Origin: Agromyces sp. G08B096
Lineage (GTDB): Bacteria > Actinomycetota > Actinomycetes > Actinomycetales > Microbacteriaceae
Assembly: GCF_040267705.1 (NCBI RefSeq)
Contig: NZ_CP158374.1
Coordinates: forward strand, 806,001-870,000
Direction: 5' to 3'
DNA length: 64,000 bases
Shown: positions 46,242 to 55,341 of the stretch, piece by piece
How positions within the stretch are numbered: position 1 is the first letter of the stretch
Layout: every line of letters starts with the position of its first letter
The notes under the pieces: model-generated
The model's input: the letters and a program-made list of their open reading frames with translations, nothing else
Databases searched by the model: none
What the model was told of the DNA's origin: nothing
Translations under genes and position numbers: made by a program

Positions 46242-47111
46242 ATGACGAGGTTCCGGAGTTTCGACCCGGTCGCCCCCATCTCCGACGAGACGATCCAGGC
46301 CTTCTCCGCCCGGGTGCCCGCCGAGGTCGCCGACTTCTGGCGCACGCACGGCGCCGGCTTCGTCGGCGACGGCTACTTCCGGTTGGTCGATCCGGCGCGT
46401 GCCGCTGCGATGCTCGAGGGCGTCTTCGGCCTGCCCGAGGGTGCGGTGGTGCTGTTCACGACCGCGCTCGGCGACCTCGTCGTGCACGCGAACGGGTTCT
46501 ACCTCGTGATCAAGTCGCGCTGGGGCGCGATCGACGTCGTCGACGGGGCGAGCGTCGACGACCTGGTGGCGCTCATCGAGGATCCCGCGCAGCGCGAGGT
46601 CGCCTGGGAGTGGCAGCCGTATCCGGCCGCGCGCGACCGCGACGGCGTGCCGGGCTTCGAACAGTGCTACGGGTTCGTTCCGCTCCTCGCGCTCGGCGGC
46701 TCGCCCGACCCGGCGAACCTGCAGCTCGGCGGCCTCTACGAGCACCTCGCCGTCATCGCGCAGCTCGCCGGCCAGCCGCAGGTGCGCCGCCACCTGCAGA
46801 CCGCCGGCGCGGCGCCCGCCGAGGACTCCGTGACGGATGACTCGGGCGACGGCCCGCTCGTCGAGTTCGGCCGCTCGCTCTTCGCGAAGCTCGCCGACGA
46901 CCCGAAGCTCAACATCATCGAGCTGCCCGACGGCCTCGGCGTCTGCCTGGTGCACGCGGCGCGCGGCGGCGGCAAGATCTACGTGGCGCCCGACCGGTCG
47001 GTGCTGTTCGTGGGGTCTGCGGTCGACTTCGAGGCGGGCCTCGGCGCGTTCCGCGACGGCGTGCGCACCCCGCTCGAGAAGTTCGACATCGACCGAGGCG
47101 GGCAGGCCTGA
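46242..47111 (+). CDS. GAD-like/DUF1851 protein, candidate immunity to Ntox15 domain (Tdi1 type)
   Basis: A 289-residue soluble protein. The GAD-like domain spans about 1-110 (VPAEVADFWRTHGAGFVGDG, then FRLVDPA; GDLVVHANGFYLVIKSRWGA) and DUF1851 about 135-185 (EQCYGFVPLLALGGSPDPAN, then LYEHLAVIAQLAG). A C-terminal part of about 100 residues follows (FAKLADDPKLNIIELPDGLG). GAD-like/DUF1851 proteins are the known immunity partners (Tdi1) of Tde1-type Ntox15 DNases in Agrobacterium. This pairs it with residues 1335-1470 of the toxin encoded upstream. Its stop overlaps the next start by one base. Confidence 0.85.
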   Translation: MTRFRSFDPVAPISDETIQAFSARVPAEVADFWRTHGAGFVGDGYFRLVDPARAAAMLEGVFGLPEGAVVLFTTALGDLVVHANGFYLVIKSRWGAIDVVDGASVDDLVALIEDPAQREVAWEWQPYPAARDRDGVPGFEQCYGFVPLLALGGSPDPANLQLGGLYEHLAVIAQLAGQPQVRRHLQTAGAAPAEDSVTDDSGDGPLVEFGRSLFAKLADDPKLNIIELPDGLGVCLVHAARGGGKIYVAPDRSVLFVGSAVDFEAGLGAFRDGVRTPLEKFDIDRGGQA

Positions 47112-47449
47112 TGGCCGAGACCCTCGAGCGCCGCTGTGAGCGGCTGCGCCAGCCCGTCACCGAGCTCGTCGCGACGAGCCTGTCGGCGGCCTACCGCCCC
47201 CAGGATTTCCCCGAGCTCCTTCGGGCGATCTCGGTCGTGCGGGGCATCCTCGCCGAGGACGCCTCAGGACTGCCCGACGGCGCGTTCCGTTCGTGGCTGC
47301 CCACCGCGCTCGACAACCTCGACCGCATGCGCGACGCGGTCGAGGCGGGCGATGCGGCGAAGTCGTACGCGATCCTCACCGACAAGACCGACGGCTTCAT
47401 CCGGCTGACCGACGGCTGCGCCGGCTTCCCCGGCTGGGAGCGCGCCTGA
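47111..47449 (+). CDS. small helical hypothetical protein coupled to Tdi1-like gene
   Basis: A 112-residue protein starting on the last base of the previous stop (TGATG). It is mostly helical: LERRCERLRQPVTELVATSL, then FPELLRAISVVRGILAEDAS, and later LDNLDRMRDAVEAGDAAKSY followed by LTDGCAGFPGWERA. No family is recognised. Tight coupling with the candidate immunity gene suggests a shared role, for example as a second immunity or stabilising protein for the toxin. Confidence 0.7.
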   Translation: MAETLERRCERLRQPVTELVATSLSAAYRPQDFPELLRAISVVRGILAEDASGLPDGAFRSWLPTALDNLDRMRDAVEAGDAAKSYAILTDKTDGFIRLTDGCAGFPGWERA

Positions 47450-47503
47450 GCGGAGCGGGCCTAAGCAGAGCCGCTGAGCCCGGCGTTCGGTGCTGAGCGC
47501 GCG

Positions 47504-47509
47504 TACCCT
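47504..47509 (+). promoter_or_regulatory. leaderless-type -10 box
   Basis: TACCCT, six bases before ATG 47516, marking the start of a new unit after the toxin-immunity region. Confidence 0.4.
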
Positions 47510-47515
47510 CGGAGC

Positions 47516-47992
47516 ATGGACCAGTCGCGAACGAACGCCTGGGTCGTCGCGGGCTTCGCCGCGGCCCTCGATCTCGCGGTCGTCGTGTGCGCGTACGGGT
47601 TCGTGAGCCTCCTCGCGGACGTCGAGGTCGTCTCCGATCCGGCGGTCGGCGTGCTGGTGGTGCCGGCGGCGGTCGGGGCATCCGTCCTGGTGCTGCTCGT
47701 GACCCTCGGCCTGCGGCTGCGCCGGCCGGAGCGGATGGCGCTCACCGTCCTCCTCTCGGCGGTGCTCGCCTGGCTGGTGTTCGTCGTCGTCGCCATCATC
47801 GGGCACCTGCTCGGCACGACGGGCAGCGTCCTCGCGAGCGTGCTGTTCGGTGCGGGCCTCGGCATCGGCTGGTTCGGGCTGCTGATCCCGGCGGCGGCGG
47901 CGCTGGTCGCCTCGCTCGCCGTGCTCGTCGCGCGCGGCAGGTCGGGCGGCATGGACCGCCCGCGCTGGCCGTGGGAGCGCGACGACGAGTGA
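47516..47992 (+). CDS. four-pass membrane protein (DUF6121-like)
   Basis: A 158-residue integral membrane protein with about four segments (WVVAGFAAALDLAVVVCAYG; VGVLVVPAAVGASVLVLLVT; MALTVLLSAVLAWLVFVVVA; FGLLIPAAAALVASLAVLVA) and a short cytosolic tail ending RPRWPWERDDE. It resembles small Microbacteriaceae membrane proteins that I recall as DUF6121, but the call is from memory. It is probably transcribed from the TACCCT promoter as a leaderless mRNA. Confidence 0.65.
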   Translation: MDQSRTNAWVVAGFAAALDLAVVVCAYGFVSLLADVEVVSDPAVGVLVVPAAVGASVLVLLVTLGLRLRRPERMALTVLLSAVLAWLVFVVVAIIGHLLGTTGSVLASVLFGAGLGIGWFGLLIPAAAALVASLAVLVARGRSGGMDRPRWPWERDDE

Positions 47993-48052
47993 AGAGCTCG
48001 CGGCGCGCGGCCATTCGACCGCCGGATGCCCCGGTCCAGGCGCCTCCCGCAG

Positions 48053-48058
48053 TATCGT
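48053..48058 (+). promoter_or_regulatory. leaderless-type -10 box
   Basis: TATCGT, eight bases before the GTG at 48067. Confidence 0.4.
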
Positions 48059-48066
48059 GAACTCCC

Positions 48067-48714
48067 GTGGAGGGCTCGATCGAGGCGCGCGTGAGCCACG
48101 AGGTCGACCGCTGGCTGCAATGGCTGCCGCGGTGGCGGCCCGGCACGCACCGCGGCCGGGTGCGTCTCTGCCAGAAGTGCTTCGGGTCGCCGATCCTCGC
48201 GGCGGCCGGCCTCGACGTCGACGTGCCGCATCCCGTGCAGCACGCGTTCTCGATGCGGATGAAGGGCATCATCGACGCCGCCGTCGACGACTACACGGCG
48301 CGGAACCTCCCGATGCTCCACCGCGAGATCCGGCTCGCCGAGGAGCGGAAGGCCAAGCGCCACTATCGCGCGGGGGAGGGGCTCGACCCCGAGTTCCGCG
48401 GCCTCGAGCTCGACCCCGAGCCGGTGCCGGACCAGCCGTTCCTCTTCACCCTCACGGGCCTCGAGGCGGATGCCGCGGCCGAAGCCGCCGAGCCCGCGCC
48501 GAGGCCGTTCACGCCGGAGGAGAAGGACGCGCTGCGCGAGGAGGTGCGGCTCGCCGACGAGTTCGCCAAGCAGCTCGGCCGGCGCATCTGCGTGGAGCTC
48601 GCCCAGCACCGTCGCCGGATCGGCAACGCCGTCGAACGGCTCGTGGAGCCCCAGGTCGCCGAGCTCCTGGCCGACCTCGAACGCGAGCTCGACGCCCCAG
48701 GATGGCCGGGCTGA
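48067..48714 (+). CDS. conserved hypothetical protein, soluble
   Basis: A 215-residue soluble charged protein with GTG start. It begins EGSIEARVSHEVDRWLQWLP then GRVRLCQKCFGSPILAAAGL and contains a helical middle (MKGIIDAAVDDYTARNLPML; REIRLAEERKAKRHY) and a C-terminal helical part (EEKDALREEVRLADEFAKQL; RICVELAQHRRRIGNAVERL). I recall homologues just upstream of rpsL in Microbacteriaceae, sometimes labelled as spermidine/putrescine transporter components, but nothing in the sequence supports transport. The CQKC pair could bind metal. Confidence 0.7.
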   Translation: MEGSIEARVSHEVDRWLQWLPRWRPGTHRGRVRLCQKCFGSPILAAAGLDVDVPHPVQHAFSMRMKGIIDAAVDDYTARNLPMLHREIRLAEERKAKRHYRAGEGLDPEFRGLELDPEPVPDQPFLFTLTGLEADAAAEAAEPAPRPFTPEEKDALREEVRLADEFAKQLGRRICVELAQHRRRIGNAVERLVEPQVAELLADLERELDAPGWPG

Positions 48715-48775
48715 CGTTCGCGCCGCCGACCGCCTCCGCCGTGCGCGAACACGGGGCTGCGGCATCCGTCGTCAT

Positions 48776-48804
48776 TTGACCGCGAGGTTACGCGGCATTA
48801 CCAT
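48776..48804 (+). promoter_or_regulatory. str operon promoter
   Basis: TTGACC (48776-48781), a 17-base spacer and TACCAT (48799-48804). This would give a leader of about 195 bases before rpsL. Nothing else was recognised in the 291-base gap 48715-49005. Confidence 0.5.
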
Positions 48805-49005
48805 TGATCGGGTGTGCGCTGTGCCGCGCGCCTGCCTCATGCCCGGGTCACCGGCCGACGCAGGATCGATCATCTCGCACACCAAGGGCCTTCCGCCCCC
48901 ACGGCATACCCACCACGCAACAGGCTCCGCGGTTCCGCGGTGCCGGTGGGTCGTGATGTGAAACCCATCAACGCTGTCACCGTGCAGCACCAACAAGGAG
49001 AAGCA

Positions 49006-49380
49006 GTGCCAACCATTCAGCAGTTGGTCCGCAAGGGTCGCTCGCCCAAGGTCACCAAGACCAAGGCGCCCGCCCTGAAGGCCAACCCCCAGCAGCGCGG
49101 CGTGTGCACGCGTGTGTACACCACCACCCCGAAGAAGCCGAACTCGGCGCTCCGCAAGGTCGCCCGTGTGAAGCTCTCGAACGGCACCGAGGTCACCGCC
49201 TACATCCCCGGTGAGGGCCACAACCTGCAGGAGCACTCGATGGTGCTCGTGCGCGGCGGTCGTGTGAAGGACCTCCCGGGTGTCCGCTACAAGATCATCC
49301 GCGGCGCGCTCGACACGCAGGCCGTGAAGAACCGCAAGCAGGCTCGTAGCCGCTACGGCGCGAAGATGGAGAAGAAGTAA
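49006..49380 (+). CDS. rpsL: 30S ribosomal protein S12
   Basis: The 124-residue S12 protein with GTG start after AAGGAG. It starts [20 protein letters not shown]. The decoding-centre loop is [17 protein letters not shown] with Lys43, and [13 protein letters not shown] carries the second streptomycin-related Lys (Lys88); both positions are wild type. It is the first gene of the str operon, with its stop overlapping the rpsG ATG by one base. Confidence 0.99.
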   Translation: MPTIQQLVRKGRSPKVTKTKAPALKANPQQRGVCTRVYTTTPKKPNSALRKVARVKLSNGTEVTAYIPGEGHNLQEHSMVLVRGGRVKDLPGVRYKIIRGALDTQAVKNRKQARSRYGAKMEKK

Positions 49381-49850
49381 TGCCTCGCAAGGGTCCCGCT
49401 CCGAAGCGCCCCGTCGTCGCCGACCCGGTGTACGGCTCGCCGGTCGTCAGCCAGCTCGTCAACAAGATCCTCATCGACGGCAAGAAGGACCTCGCCCAGC
49501 GCATCGTCTACGAGGCGCTCGAGAACGTGGCGAACAAGTCCGGCCAGGACGCCGTCGCGGTCCTGAAGAAGGCCCTCGACAACGTGCGCCCGACCCTCGA
49601 GGTCCGGTCGCGCCGCGTCGGCGGCTCGACCTACCAGGTCCCCGTCGAGGTCAAGCCCCACCGCGCGAACACCCTGGCGCTGCGCTGGCTCACCAGCTAC
49701 GCCAAGGCCCGTCGCGAGAAGACCATGACCGAGCGTCTCACCAACGAGATCCTCGACGCCTCGAACGGCCTGGGTGCCGCGGTCAAGCGCCGTGAAGACA
49801 CCCACAAGATGGCCGAGTCGAACCGCGCCTTCGCCCACTACCGCTGGTAG
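49380..49850 (+). CDS. rpsG: 30S ribosomal protein S7
   Basis: The 156-residue S7 protein that organises the 3' domain of 16S rRNA. It starts [20 protein letters not shown], and has [38 protein letters not shown] and [17 protein letters not shown]. The end [15 protein letters not shown] is the family C-terminus. It overlaps rpsL by one base (TAATG). A 13-bp hairpin separates it from fusA. Confidence 0.99.
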   Translation: MPRKGPAPKRPVVADPVYGSPVVSQLVNKILIDGKKDLAQRIVYEALENVANKSGQDAVAVLKKALDNVRPTLEVRSRRVGGSTYQVPVEVKPHRANTLALRWLTSYAKARREKTMTERLTNEILDASNGLGAAVKRREDTHKMAESNRAFAHYRW

Positions 49851-49856
49851 CGGGCC

Positions 49857-49894
49857 GAGCGGATGCCGCAGGCCCAGGCCCGCGGCATCCGCTC
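49857..49894 (+). promoter_or_regulatory. 13-bp hairpin between rpsG and fusA
   Basis: GAGCGGATGCCGC (49857-49869) pairs perfectly with 49882-49894 around a 12-base loop, starting seven bases after the rpsG stop. No U-tract follows. It may be a partial terminator, an mRNA-stability element or a processing site within the str operon. Confidence 0.55.
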
Positions 49895-49933
49895 ACCCTC
49901 ATCGTCCCTTCCTGAACCATCCGGAGGAACCCC

Positions 49934-52048
49934 GTGGCACAAGACGTGCTCACCGACCTCAACAAGGTCCGCAACATCGGCATCATGGCCCACATCGATG
50001 CCGGCAAGACCACCACCACCGAGCGCATCCTGTTCTACACGGGCGTGAACCACAAGATCGGCGAGACCCACGACGGCGCCTCGACGACCGACTGGATGGA
50101 GCAGGAGAAGGAGCGCGGCATCACGATCACGTCTGCCGCCGTGACCTGCTTCTGGAACAAGAACCAGATCAACATCATCGACACGCCCGGCCACGTCGAC
50201 TTCACGGTCGAGGTCGAGCGGTCGCTGCGCATCCTCGACGGTGCCGTCGCCGTCTTCGACGGCAAGGAGGGCGTCGAGCCCCAGTCCGAGACGGTGTGGC
50301 GTCAGGCCGACAAGTACAACGTGCCGCGCATCTGCTTCGTCAACAAGATGGACAAGCTCGGTGCCGACTTCTACTTCACGGTCGACACGATCGTCTCGCG
50401 CCTCGGCGCGAAGCCGCTCGTGATCCAGCTGCCCATCGGCGCCGAGAACGACTTCGTCGGGGTCATCGACCTCGTCGAGATGCGTGCGCTCGTGTGGCCC
50501 GGCGACGCCAAGGGCGACGTGACCATGGGCGCCAAGTACGAGGTGCAGGAGATCCCGGCCGACCTCAAGGAGAAGGCCGAGGAGTACCGCCAGCAGCTGC
50601 TCGAGACCGTCGCCGAGACCAGCGACGAGCTGCTCGAGAAGTTCTTCGGCGGCGAGGAGCTCACGGTCGCCGAGATCAAGGGCGCGATCCGCAAGCTCAC
50701 CGTCAACAACGAGATCTACCCGGTGCTCTGCGGGTCGGCGTTCAAGAACCGCGGTGTGCAGCCGATGCTCGACGCGGTCATCGACTACCTCCCGAGCCCG
50801 CTCGACGTGCCGCCCGTGCAGGGCCACGACGTTCGCGACCCCGAGAAGATCATCGAGCGTCACGCCGACGCGAACGAGCCCTTCGCGGCCCTCGTGTCGA
50901 AGATCGCCGTGCACCCCTTCTTCGGTCGTCTGACCTACATCCGCGTCTACTCGGGTCACCTCGACTCGGGCGCGCAGGTCATCAACTCGACCAAGCAGAA
51001 GAAGGAGCGCATCGGGAAGATCTTCCAGATGCACGCCAACAAGGAGAACCCGGTCGACTCGGTCACCGCGGGCAACATCTACGCGGTCATCGGCCTCAAG
51101 GACACGACCACGGGTGACACGCTGTGCGACCCGAACGACCAGATCGTGCTCGAGTCGATGACCTTCCCCGAGCCTGTCATCGAGGTCGCCATCGAGCCGA
51201 AGACCAAGGCCGACCAGGAGAAGCTCGGCACGGCGATCCAGAAGCTCGCCGAGGAGGACCCGACCTTCCGCACCGAGCTCAACCCCGAGACGGGCCAGAC
51301 CGTCATCAAGGGCATGGGCGAGCTGCACCTCGACATCCTGGTCGACCGCATGAAGCGGGAGTTCAAGGTCGAGGCGAACGTCGGCAAGCCCCAGGTCGCC
51401 TACCGCGAGACCATCCGTCGCGCGGTCGAGCGTCACGACTACACCCACAAGAAGCAGACGGGTGGCTCGGGCCAGTTCGCGAAGATCCAGTTCGCGCTGG
51501 AGCCGCTCGAGGTCACCAACGAGAAGACGTACGAGTTCGAGAACAAGGTCACCGGTGGCCGCGTTCCCCGCGAGTACATCCCCTCGGTCGACGCGGGCTT
51601 CCAGGACGCGATGCAATACGGCATCCTCGCCGGCTACCCCATGGTGGGCGTCAAGGCGATCCTGCTCGACGGTGCCGCGCACGACGTCGACTCCTCGGAG
51701 ATGGCGTTCAAGATCGCGGGCTCGATGGGCTTCAAGGAGGCCGCTCGCAAGGCGAACCCCGTCCTGCTCGAACCGCTGATGGCCGTCGAGGTCCGTACTC
51801 CCGAGGAGTACATGGGCGACGTCATCGGCGACCTGAACTCGCGCCGCGGCCAGATCCAGTCCATGGAGGACGCCGCCGGCGTGAAGGTCGTGCGTGCGCA
51901 CGTCCCGCTCTCGGAGATGTTCGGCTACATCGGCGACCTGCGGTCCAAGACCTCGGGCCGCGCCGTGTACTCGATGGAGTTCGAGAGCTACGCGGAGGTC
52001 CCGAAGGCTGTCGCCGACGAGATCGTCCAGAAGAACAAGGGCGACTAG
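49934..52048 (+). CDS. fusA: elongation factor G
   Basis: The 704-residue translocase EF-G with GTG start after CGGAGGA. GTPase motifs are G1 [13 protein letters not shown], switch region [16 protein letters not shown]3 [16 protein letters not shown] and G4 [10 protein letters not shown]. Later domains include [20 protein letters not shown], the domain IV tip region [15 protein letters not shown] and the C-terminal [20 protein letters not shown]. Length is standard. It works with EF-Tu, encoded immediately downstream. Confidence 0.99.
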   Translation: MAQDVLTDLNKVRNIGIMAHIDAGKTTTTERILFYTGVNHKIGETHDGASTTDWMEQEKERGITITSAAVTCFWNKNQINIIDTPGHVDFTVEVERSLRILDGAVAVFDGKEGVEPQSETVWRQADKYNVPRICFVNKMDKLGADFYFTVDTIVSRLGAKPLVIQLPIGAENDFVGVIDLVEMRALVWPGDAKGDVTMGAKYEVQEIPADLKEKAEEYRQQLLETVAETSDELLEKFFGGEELTVAEIKGAIRKLTVNNEIYPVLCGSAFKNRGVQPMLDAVIDYLPSPLDVPPVQGHDVRDPEKIIERHADANEPFAALVSKIAVHPFFGRLTYIRVYSGHLDSGAQVINSTKQKKERIGKIFQMHANKENPVDSVTAGNIYAVIGLKDTTTGDTLCDPNDQIVLESMTFPEPVIEVAIEPKTKADQEKLGTAIQKLAEEDPTFRTELNPETGQTVIKGMGELHLDILVDRMKREFKVEANVGKPQVAYRETIRRAVERHDYTHKKQTGGSGQFAKIQFALEPLEVTNEKTYEFENKVTGGRVPREYIPSVDAGFQDAMQYGILAGYPMVGVKAILLDGAAHDVDSSEMAFKIAGSMGFKEAARKANPVLLEPLMAVEVRTPEEYMGDVIGDLNSRRGQIQSMEDAAGVKVVRAHVPLSEMFGYIGDLRSKTSGRAVYSMEFESYAEVPKAVADEIVQKNKGD

Positions 52049-52105
52049 CCCTGCCCGCACGGCCCATCCGGGTCGCGTAACATATCAACACAACCCCGTA
52101 GCCGA

Positions 52106-52127
52106 CCGAGCGCAATCCGGCGCTCGG
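52106..52127 (+). promoter_or_regulatory. 8-bp hairpin in tuf leader
   Basis: CCGAGCGC (52106-52113) pairs with GCGCTCGG (52120-52127) around AATCCG, between fusA and tuf. A TAACAT hexamer at 52078-52083 upstream could serve an internal tuf promoter. The hairpin could be a weak terminator or a leader element. Confidence 0.45.
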
Positions 52128-52159
52128 CGAGGCTGCATGAGTCCTGAGGAGGACCCACA

Positions 52160-53353
52160 GTGGCTAAGGCCAAGTTCGAGCGGACCAAGCCGCACGTCAA
52201 CATCGGCACGATCGGTCACGTCGACCACGGCAAGACGACGCTCACCGCCGCCATCTCGAAGGTGCTCGCCGACAAGTACCCGTCGGCCACCAACGTGCAG
52301 CGCGACTTCGCGTCGATCGACTCGGCTCCCGAGGAGCGCCAGCGCGGCATCACGATCAACATCTCGCACGTCGAGTACGAGACGCCGAAGCGCCACTACG
52401 CGCACGTCGACGCCCCGGGTCACGCCGACTACATCAAGAACATGATCACCGGTGCGGCTCAGATGGACGGCGCGATCCTCGTGGTCGCGGCGACCGACGG
52501 CCCGATGGCCCAGACGCGTGAGCACGTGCTGCTCGCCAAGCAGGTCGGCGTGCCCTACCTGCTCGTCGCGCTGAACAAGGCCGACATGGTCGACGACGAG
52601 GAGATCCTGGAGCTCGTCGAGCTCGAGGTGCGCGAGCTGCTCTCCTCGCAGGGCTTCCCCGGCGACGACGCTCCGGTCGTCCGCGTTTCGGGCCTCAAGG
52701 CGCTCGAGGGCGACGAGAAGTGGGTCCAGTCGGTCCTCGACCTCATGGACGCCGTCGACGAGTCGATCCCCGACCCGGTGCGCGACAAGGACAAGCCGTT
52801 CCTCATGCCCATCGAGGACGTCTTCACCATCACCGGTCGTGGCACGGTCGTCACGGGTCGCGCCGAGCGCGGCACGCTGAAGATCAACTCCGAGGTCGAG
52901 ATCGTCGGCATCCGCCCGACGCAGAAGACCACGGTCACGGGCATCGAGATGTTCCACAAGCAGCTCGACGAGGCCTGGGCCGGCGAGAACTGCGGTCTCC
53001 TGCTCCGTGGTACCAAGCGTGAGGACGTCGAGCGCGGCCAGGTCGTCGTGGCCCCCGGCTCGGTCACCCCGCACACGAACTTCGAGGGCACCGCGTACAT
53101 CCTCTCCAAGGAGGAGGGCGGGCGTCACAACCCGTTCTACGCGAACTACCGTCCGCAGTTCTACTTCCGCACCACCGACGTCACCGGCGTCATCACGCTG
53201 CCCGAGGGCACCGAGATGGTCATGCCCGGCGACACCACCGACATGACGGTCGAGCTCATCCAGCCGATCGCCATGGAGGAGGGCCTCGGCTTCGCCATCC
53301 GCGAGGGTGGCCGCACGGTCGGCGCCGGTACCGTCACGAAGATCATCAAGTAA
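52160..53353 (+). CDS. tuf: elongation factor Tu
   Basis: The 397-residue EF-Tu with GTG start after GAGGAGGA. Motifs are [20 protein letters not shown], the switch [45 protein letters not shown] and the domain 2/3 segments [16 protein letters not shown] and [20 protein letters not shown]. Only one tuf copy is seen in the window. It ends the str operon with a strong terminator. Confidence 0.99.
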   Translation: MAKAKFERTKPHVNIGTIGHVDHGKTTLTAAISKVLADKYPSATNVQRDFASIDSAPEERQRGITINISHVEYETPKRHYAHVDAPGHADYIKNMITGAAQMDGAILVVAATDGPMAQTREHVLLAKQVGVPYLLVALNKADMVDDEEILELVELEVRELLSSQGFPGDDAPVVRVSGLKALEGDEKWVQSVLDLMDAVDESIPDPVRDKDKPFLMPIEDVFTITGRGTVVTGRAERGTLKINSEVEIVGIRPTQKTTVTGIEMFHKQLDEAWAGENCGLLLRGTKREDVERGQVVVAPGSVTPHTNFEGTAYILSKEEGGRHNPFYANYRPQFYFRTTDVTGVITLPEGTEMVMPGDTTDMTVELIQPIAMEEGLGFAIREGGRTVGAGTVTKIIK

Positions 53354-53373
53354 TCTCCGCGACTGCGACCTGA

Positions 53374-53405
53374 ACGGGGGTCGGGCCTTCGGGCCCGGCC
53401 CCCGT
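53374..53405 (+). terminator. str operon terminator after tuf
   Basis: A 14-bp stem (one G-T pair) of 53374-53387 with 53392-53405 around the stable tetraloop TTCG, followed by TTTCGT. It is 20 bases after the tuf stop. Confidence 0.85.
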
Positions 53406-53505
53406 TTCGTGTCCCCGGGGCCGCCGTGTGACGCGCAGGTTGCGCGGAGCGGAGGCATCCGTGTCGATTCGGAGCATTCTCGGAGGCTCGCGTTCCGCGT
53501 CGACG

Positions 53506-53511
53506 TAGCCT
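53506..53511 (+). promoter_or_regulatory. leaderless-type -10 box for acyltransferase gene
   Basis: TAGCCT, five bases before GTG 53517 and eight before ATG 53520. Either codon could be the start. Confidence 0.35.
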
Positions 53512-53516
53512 GAGAG

Positions 53517-54728
53517 GTGATGGGGGCTCAGCAGTCGACGCATTCGCGAAGCGCGGTCCGCCCGGAGATCCAGGCGCTCCGGGCGATCGCCGTCAGCGCC
53601 GTCGTCCTGCATCACGGCTGGCCCGCGGTCGCCCCGGCGGGATACATGGGCGTCGACGTCTTCTTCGTCGTCTCCGGCTTCCTCATCACCGGTCTCCTGC
53701 TCCGCGAGCACGAGCGGTCCGGGCGGATCTCGCTCGGACGCTTCTACCTGCGCCGAGCCCGACGCATCCTGCCGGCGGCGGTCGTCGTGCTCGCCGCCGT
53801 CTCCGCGGCGACGGTCGCGTTCGTGCCGAAGACCGAGTGGTTCCAGTGGTTCCGCGAGATCGTCGCGAGCGCCCTGTATGTCGAGAACTGGCAGCTCGTC
53901 GCCGACTCGCAGAACCCCGCACGCGACGACCTCGCGTCGACCCCGGTGCAGCACTACTGGTCGCTGTCGGTCGAGGAGCAGTTCTACCTCGTCTGGCCGC
54001 TGCTGCTCATCCTCGCGCTCTGGTTCGCTGCGAAGCGCGGGCGTGGCGCGACTCCGACCCTGCTCATCGCGCTCGGCGTCGTGACCGCCGGCTCCTTCGC
54101 TCTGTCGGTCGCGACGACGGCGGCCGACCACAACATCGCGTACTTCTCGACCCTCACCCGGACGTGGGAGTTCGGCGTCGGCGGGCTCCTCGCCGTCGCC
54201 ACGGCGCACGGGCGCGCCTCCGGCACACCGGCGCTTCGCGCGGCCGCCTCGTGGGCCGGATTGGCGCTCATCGCGCTGCCGATCCTCGTCTTCCACGACG
54301 AGGCCGCGTTCCCCGGCCTCGTCGTGCTCCTGCCGGTCGCGGGCGCCCTCGCGGTCATCTGGGCGCGCATGCCGCAGCCGCGCTGGTCGCCAGCTGCACT
54401 CCTGAGGCTCGCCCCCGTCCAGTGGACGGGCGATCTGTCGTACTCGCTGTATCTCTGGCACTGGCCGATCATCATGCTCGCCCCGTACGTCACCGGCATC
54501 CCGAGCCCGCCGTGGATAATGGTGCTGCTCGTCGTGCTCTCGTTCGCGGTCTCCGACCTGTCGAAGCGGTGCATCGAGGACCCGTTCCGGCGCCAGGGCA
54601 CCCGCCTCGGCTCACGTCCGGTGCTGCTCCTCGGCGGACTCGCGGTCGCGATGGCCCTCGTCGTCGGCGCCGGGACGGTCGCGCCGGGGGTCGCCCGGGA
54701 CCAGCTCGCGTGCGAACGCGACGGGTGA
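53517..54728 (+). CDS. membrane acyltransferase, acyltransferase-3 (OafA/YrhL) family, short form
   Basis: A 403-residue integral membrane acyltransferase. It has the family start RPEIQALRAIAVSAVVLHHG, then YMGVDVFFVVSGFLITGLLL and RFYLRRARRILPAAVVVLA, the conserved TPVQHYWSLSVEEQFYLVWP, and about ten membrane segments ending near GTRLGSRPVLLLGGLAVAMA. Such enzymes O-acylate cell-wall or surface glycans. The chain stops right where larger relatives carry an SGNH hydrolase domain (it ends RDQLACERDG), so that part is missing. The start is GTG 53517 or ATG 53520. It lies between the str and S10 operons. Confidence 0.9.
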   Translation: MMGAQQSTHSRSAVRPEIQALRAIAVSAVVLHHGWPAVAPAGYMGVDVFFVVSGFLITGLLLREHERSGRISLGRFYLRRARRILPAAVVVLAAVSAATVAFVPKTEWFQWFREIVASALYVENWQLVADSQNPARDDLASTPVQHYWSLSVEEQFYLVWPLLLILALWFAAKRGRGATPTLLIALGVVTAGSFALSVATTAADHNIAYFSTLTRTWEFGVGGLLAVATAHGRASGTPALRAAASWAGLALIALPILVFHDEAAFPGLVVLLPVAGALAVIWARMPQPRWSPAALLRLAPVQWTGDLSYSLYLWHWPIIMLAPYVTGIPSPPWIMVLLVVLSFAVSDLSKRCIEDPFRRQGTRLGSRPVLLLGGLAVAMALVVGAGTVAPGVARDQLACERDG

Positions 54729-54742
54729 GTGCCGGAGGACGC

Positions 54743-55210
54743 TCAGGCTGGGGAGGCGGCCGCCACATCGACCACCTCGAGGTCGAGCTCGACCGAGTCT
54801 CCGATCGAACGCGCCACCGTGCAGCCGCGGTCGACCGCGCGGGTGATCGTCTGCACCAGGCGCTCGCGCTCCTCGGGTGCGAGCGACGCGAGCTCCAGCA
54901 AGATCTCCTCCTCGATGCGCGTGTAGCGGTTCGTCTCGGGGTCGGACTGCCCGTGCGCCCAGATGGTGATCGGGACGTCCTCGCCGAGCCGGCGCGCGGT
55001 GACGACATCGGCGCTGAGGCCGGTGCATCCGATGAGCGCGAGCTTCAGCAGCTCGCCCGGGGTGAAGTGCTCGCCCTCGAGCTCGGAGCCGCCGATGCGG
55101 ACGGTGGCGCCCCGCTCGTTCATGCCCTCGTAGACCCGCGGCGCAACACGCGTCACCGATACGCTGCCCGGTCCGATCCGATCGCTCACCCGGTGCGCGA
55201 CATCCGCCAT
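54743..55210 (-). CDS. OsmC family protein
   Basis: A 155-residue OsmC/Ohr-family protein. A GGEHFTPGELLKLALIGCTG-like block is present as LEGEHFTPGELLKLALIGCT with the first redox Cys, and the second Cys is in AVDRGCTVARSI. These two cysteines are the catalytic pair of the organic-hydroperoxide reductase group; a role in peroxide or osmotic stress is inferred. AGGAGG lies about seven bases before ATG 55210. It converges on the acyltransferase gene with a 14-base gap and diverges from the S10 operon. Confidence 0.9.
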   Translation of the reverse strand: MADVAHRVSDRIGPGSVSVTRVAPRVYEGMNERGATVRIGGSELEGEHFTPGELLKLALIGCTGLSADVVTARRLGEDVPITIWAHGQSDPETNRYTRIEEEILLELASLAPEERERLVQTITRAVDRGCTVARSIGDSVELDLEVVDVAAASPA

Positions 55211-55341
55211 CTGCGGCCTCCTGACTGCTCGACTGCCCCGATTCCATCACGCCCGCGACGAGCAGGCTGGGAGTCCGCCGGGCGCGACACGCCCGGGTTG
55301 CACGGATGTCCCCGATATGGCAAACTCGTTGAGTTCAACAT

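Noticed and set aside
29720..47449. A recent mobile genomic island with attachment sites
   Set aside because: No integrase, transposase, tRNA target or flanking direct repeats were seen, and base composition by eye is like the rest of the window.
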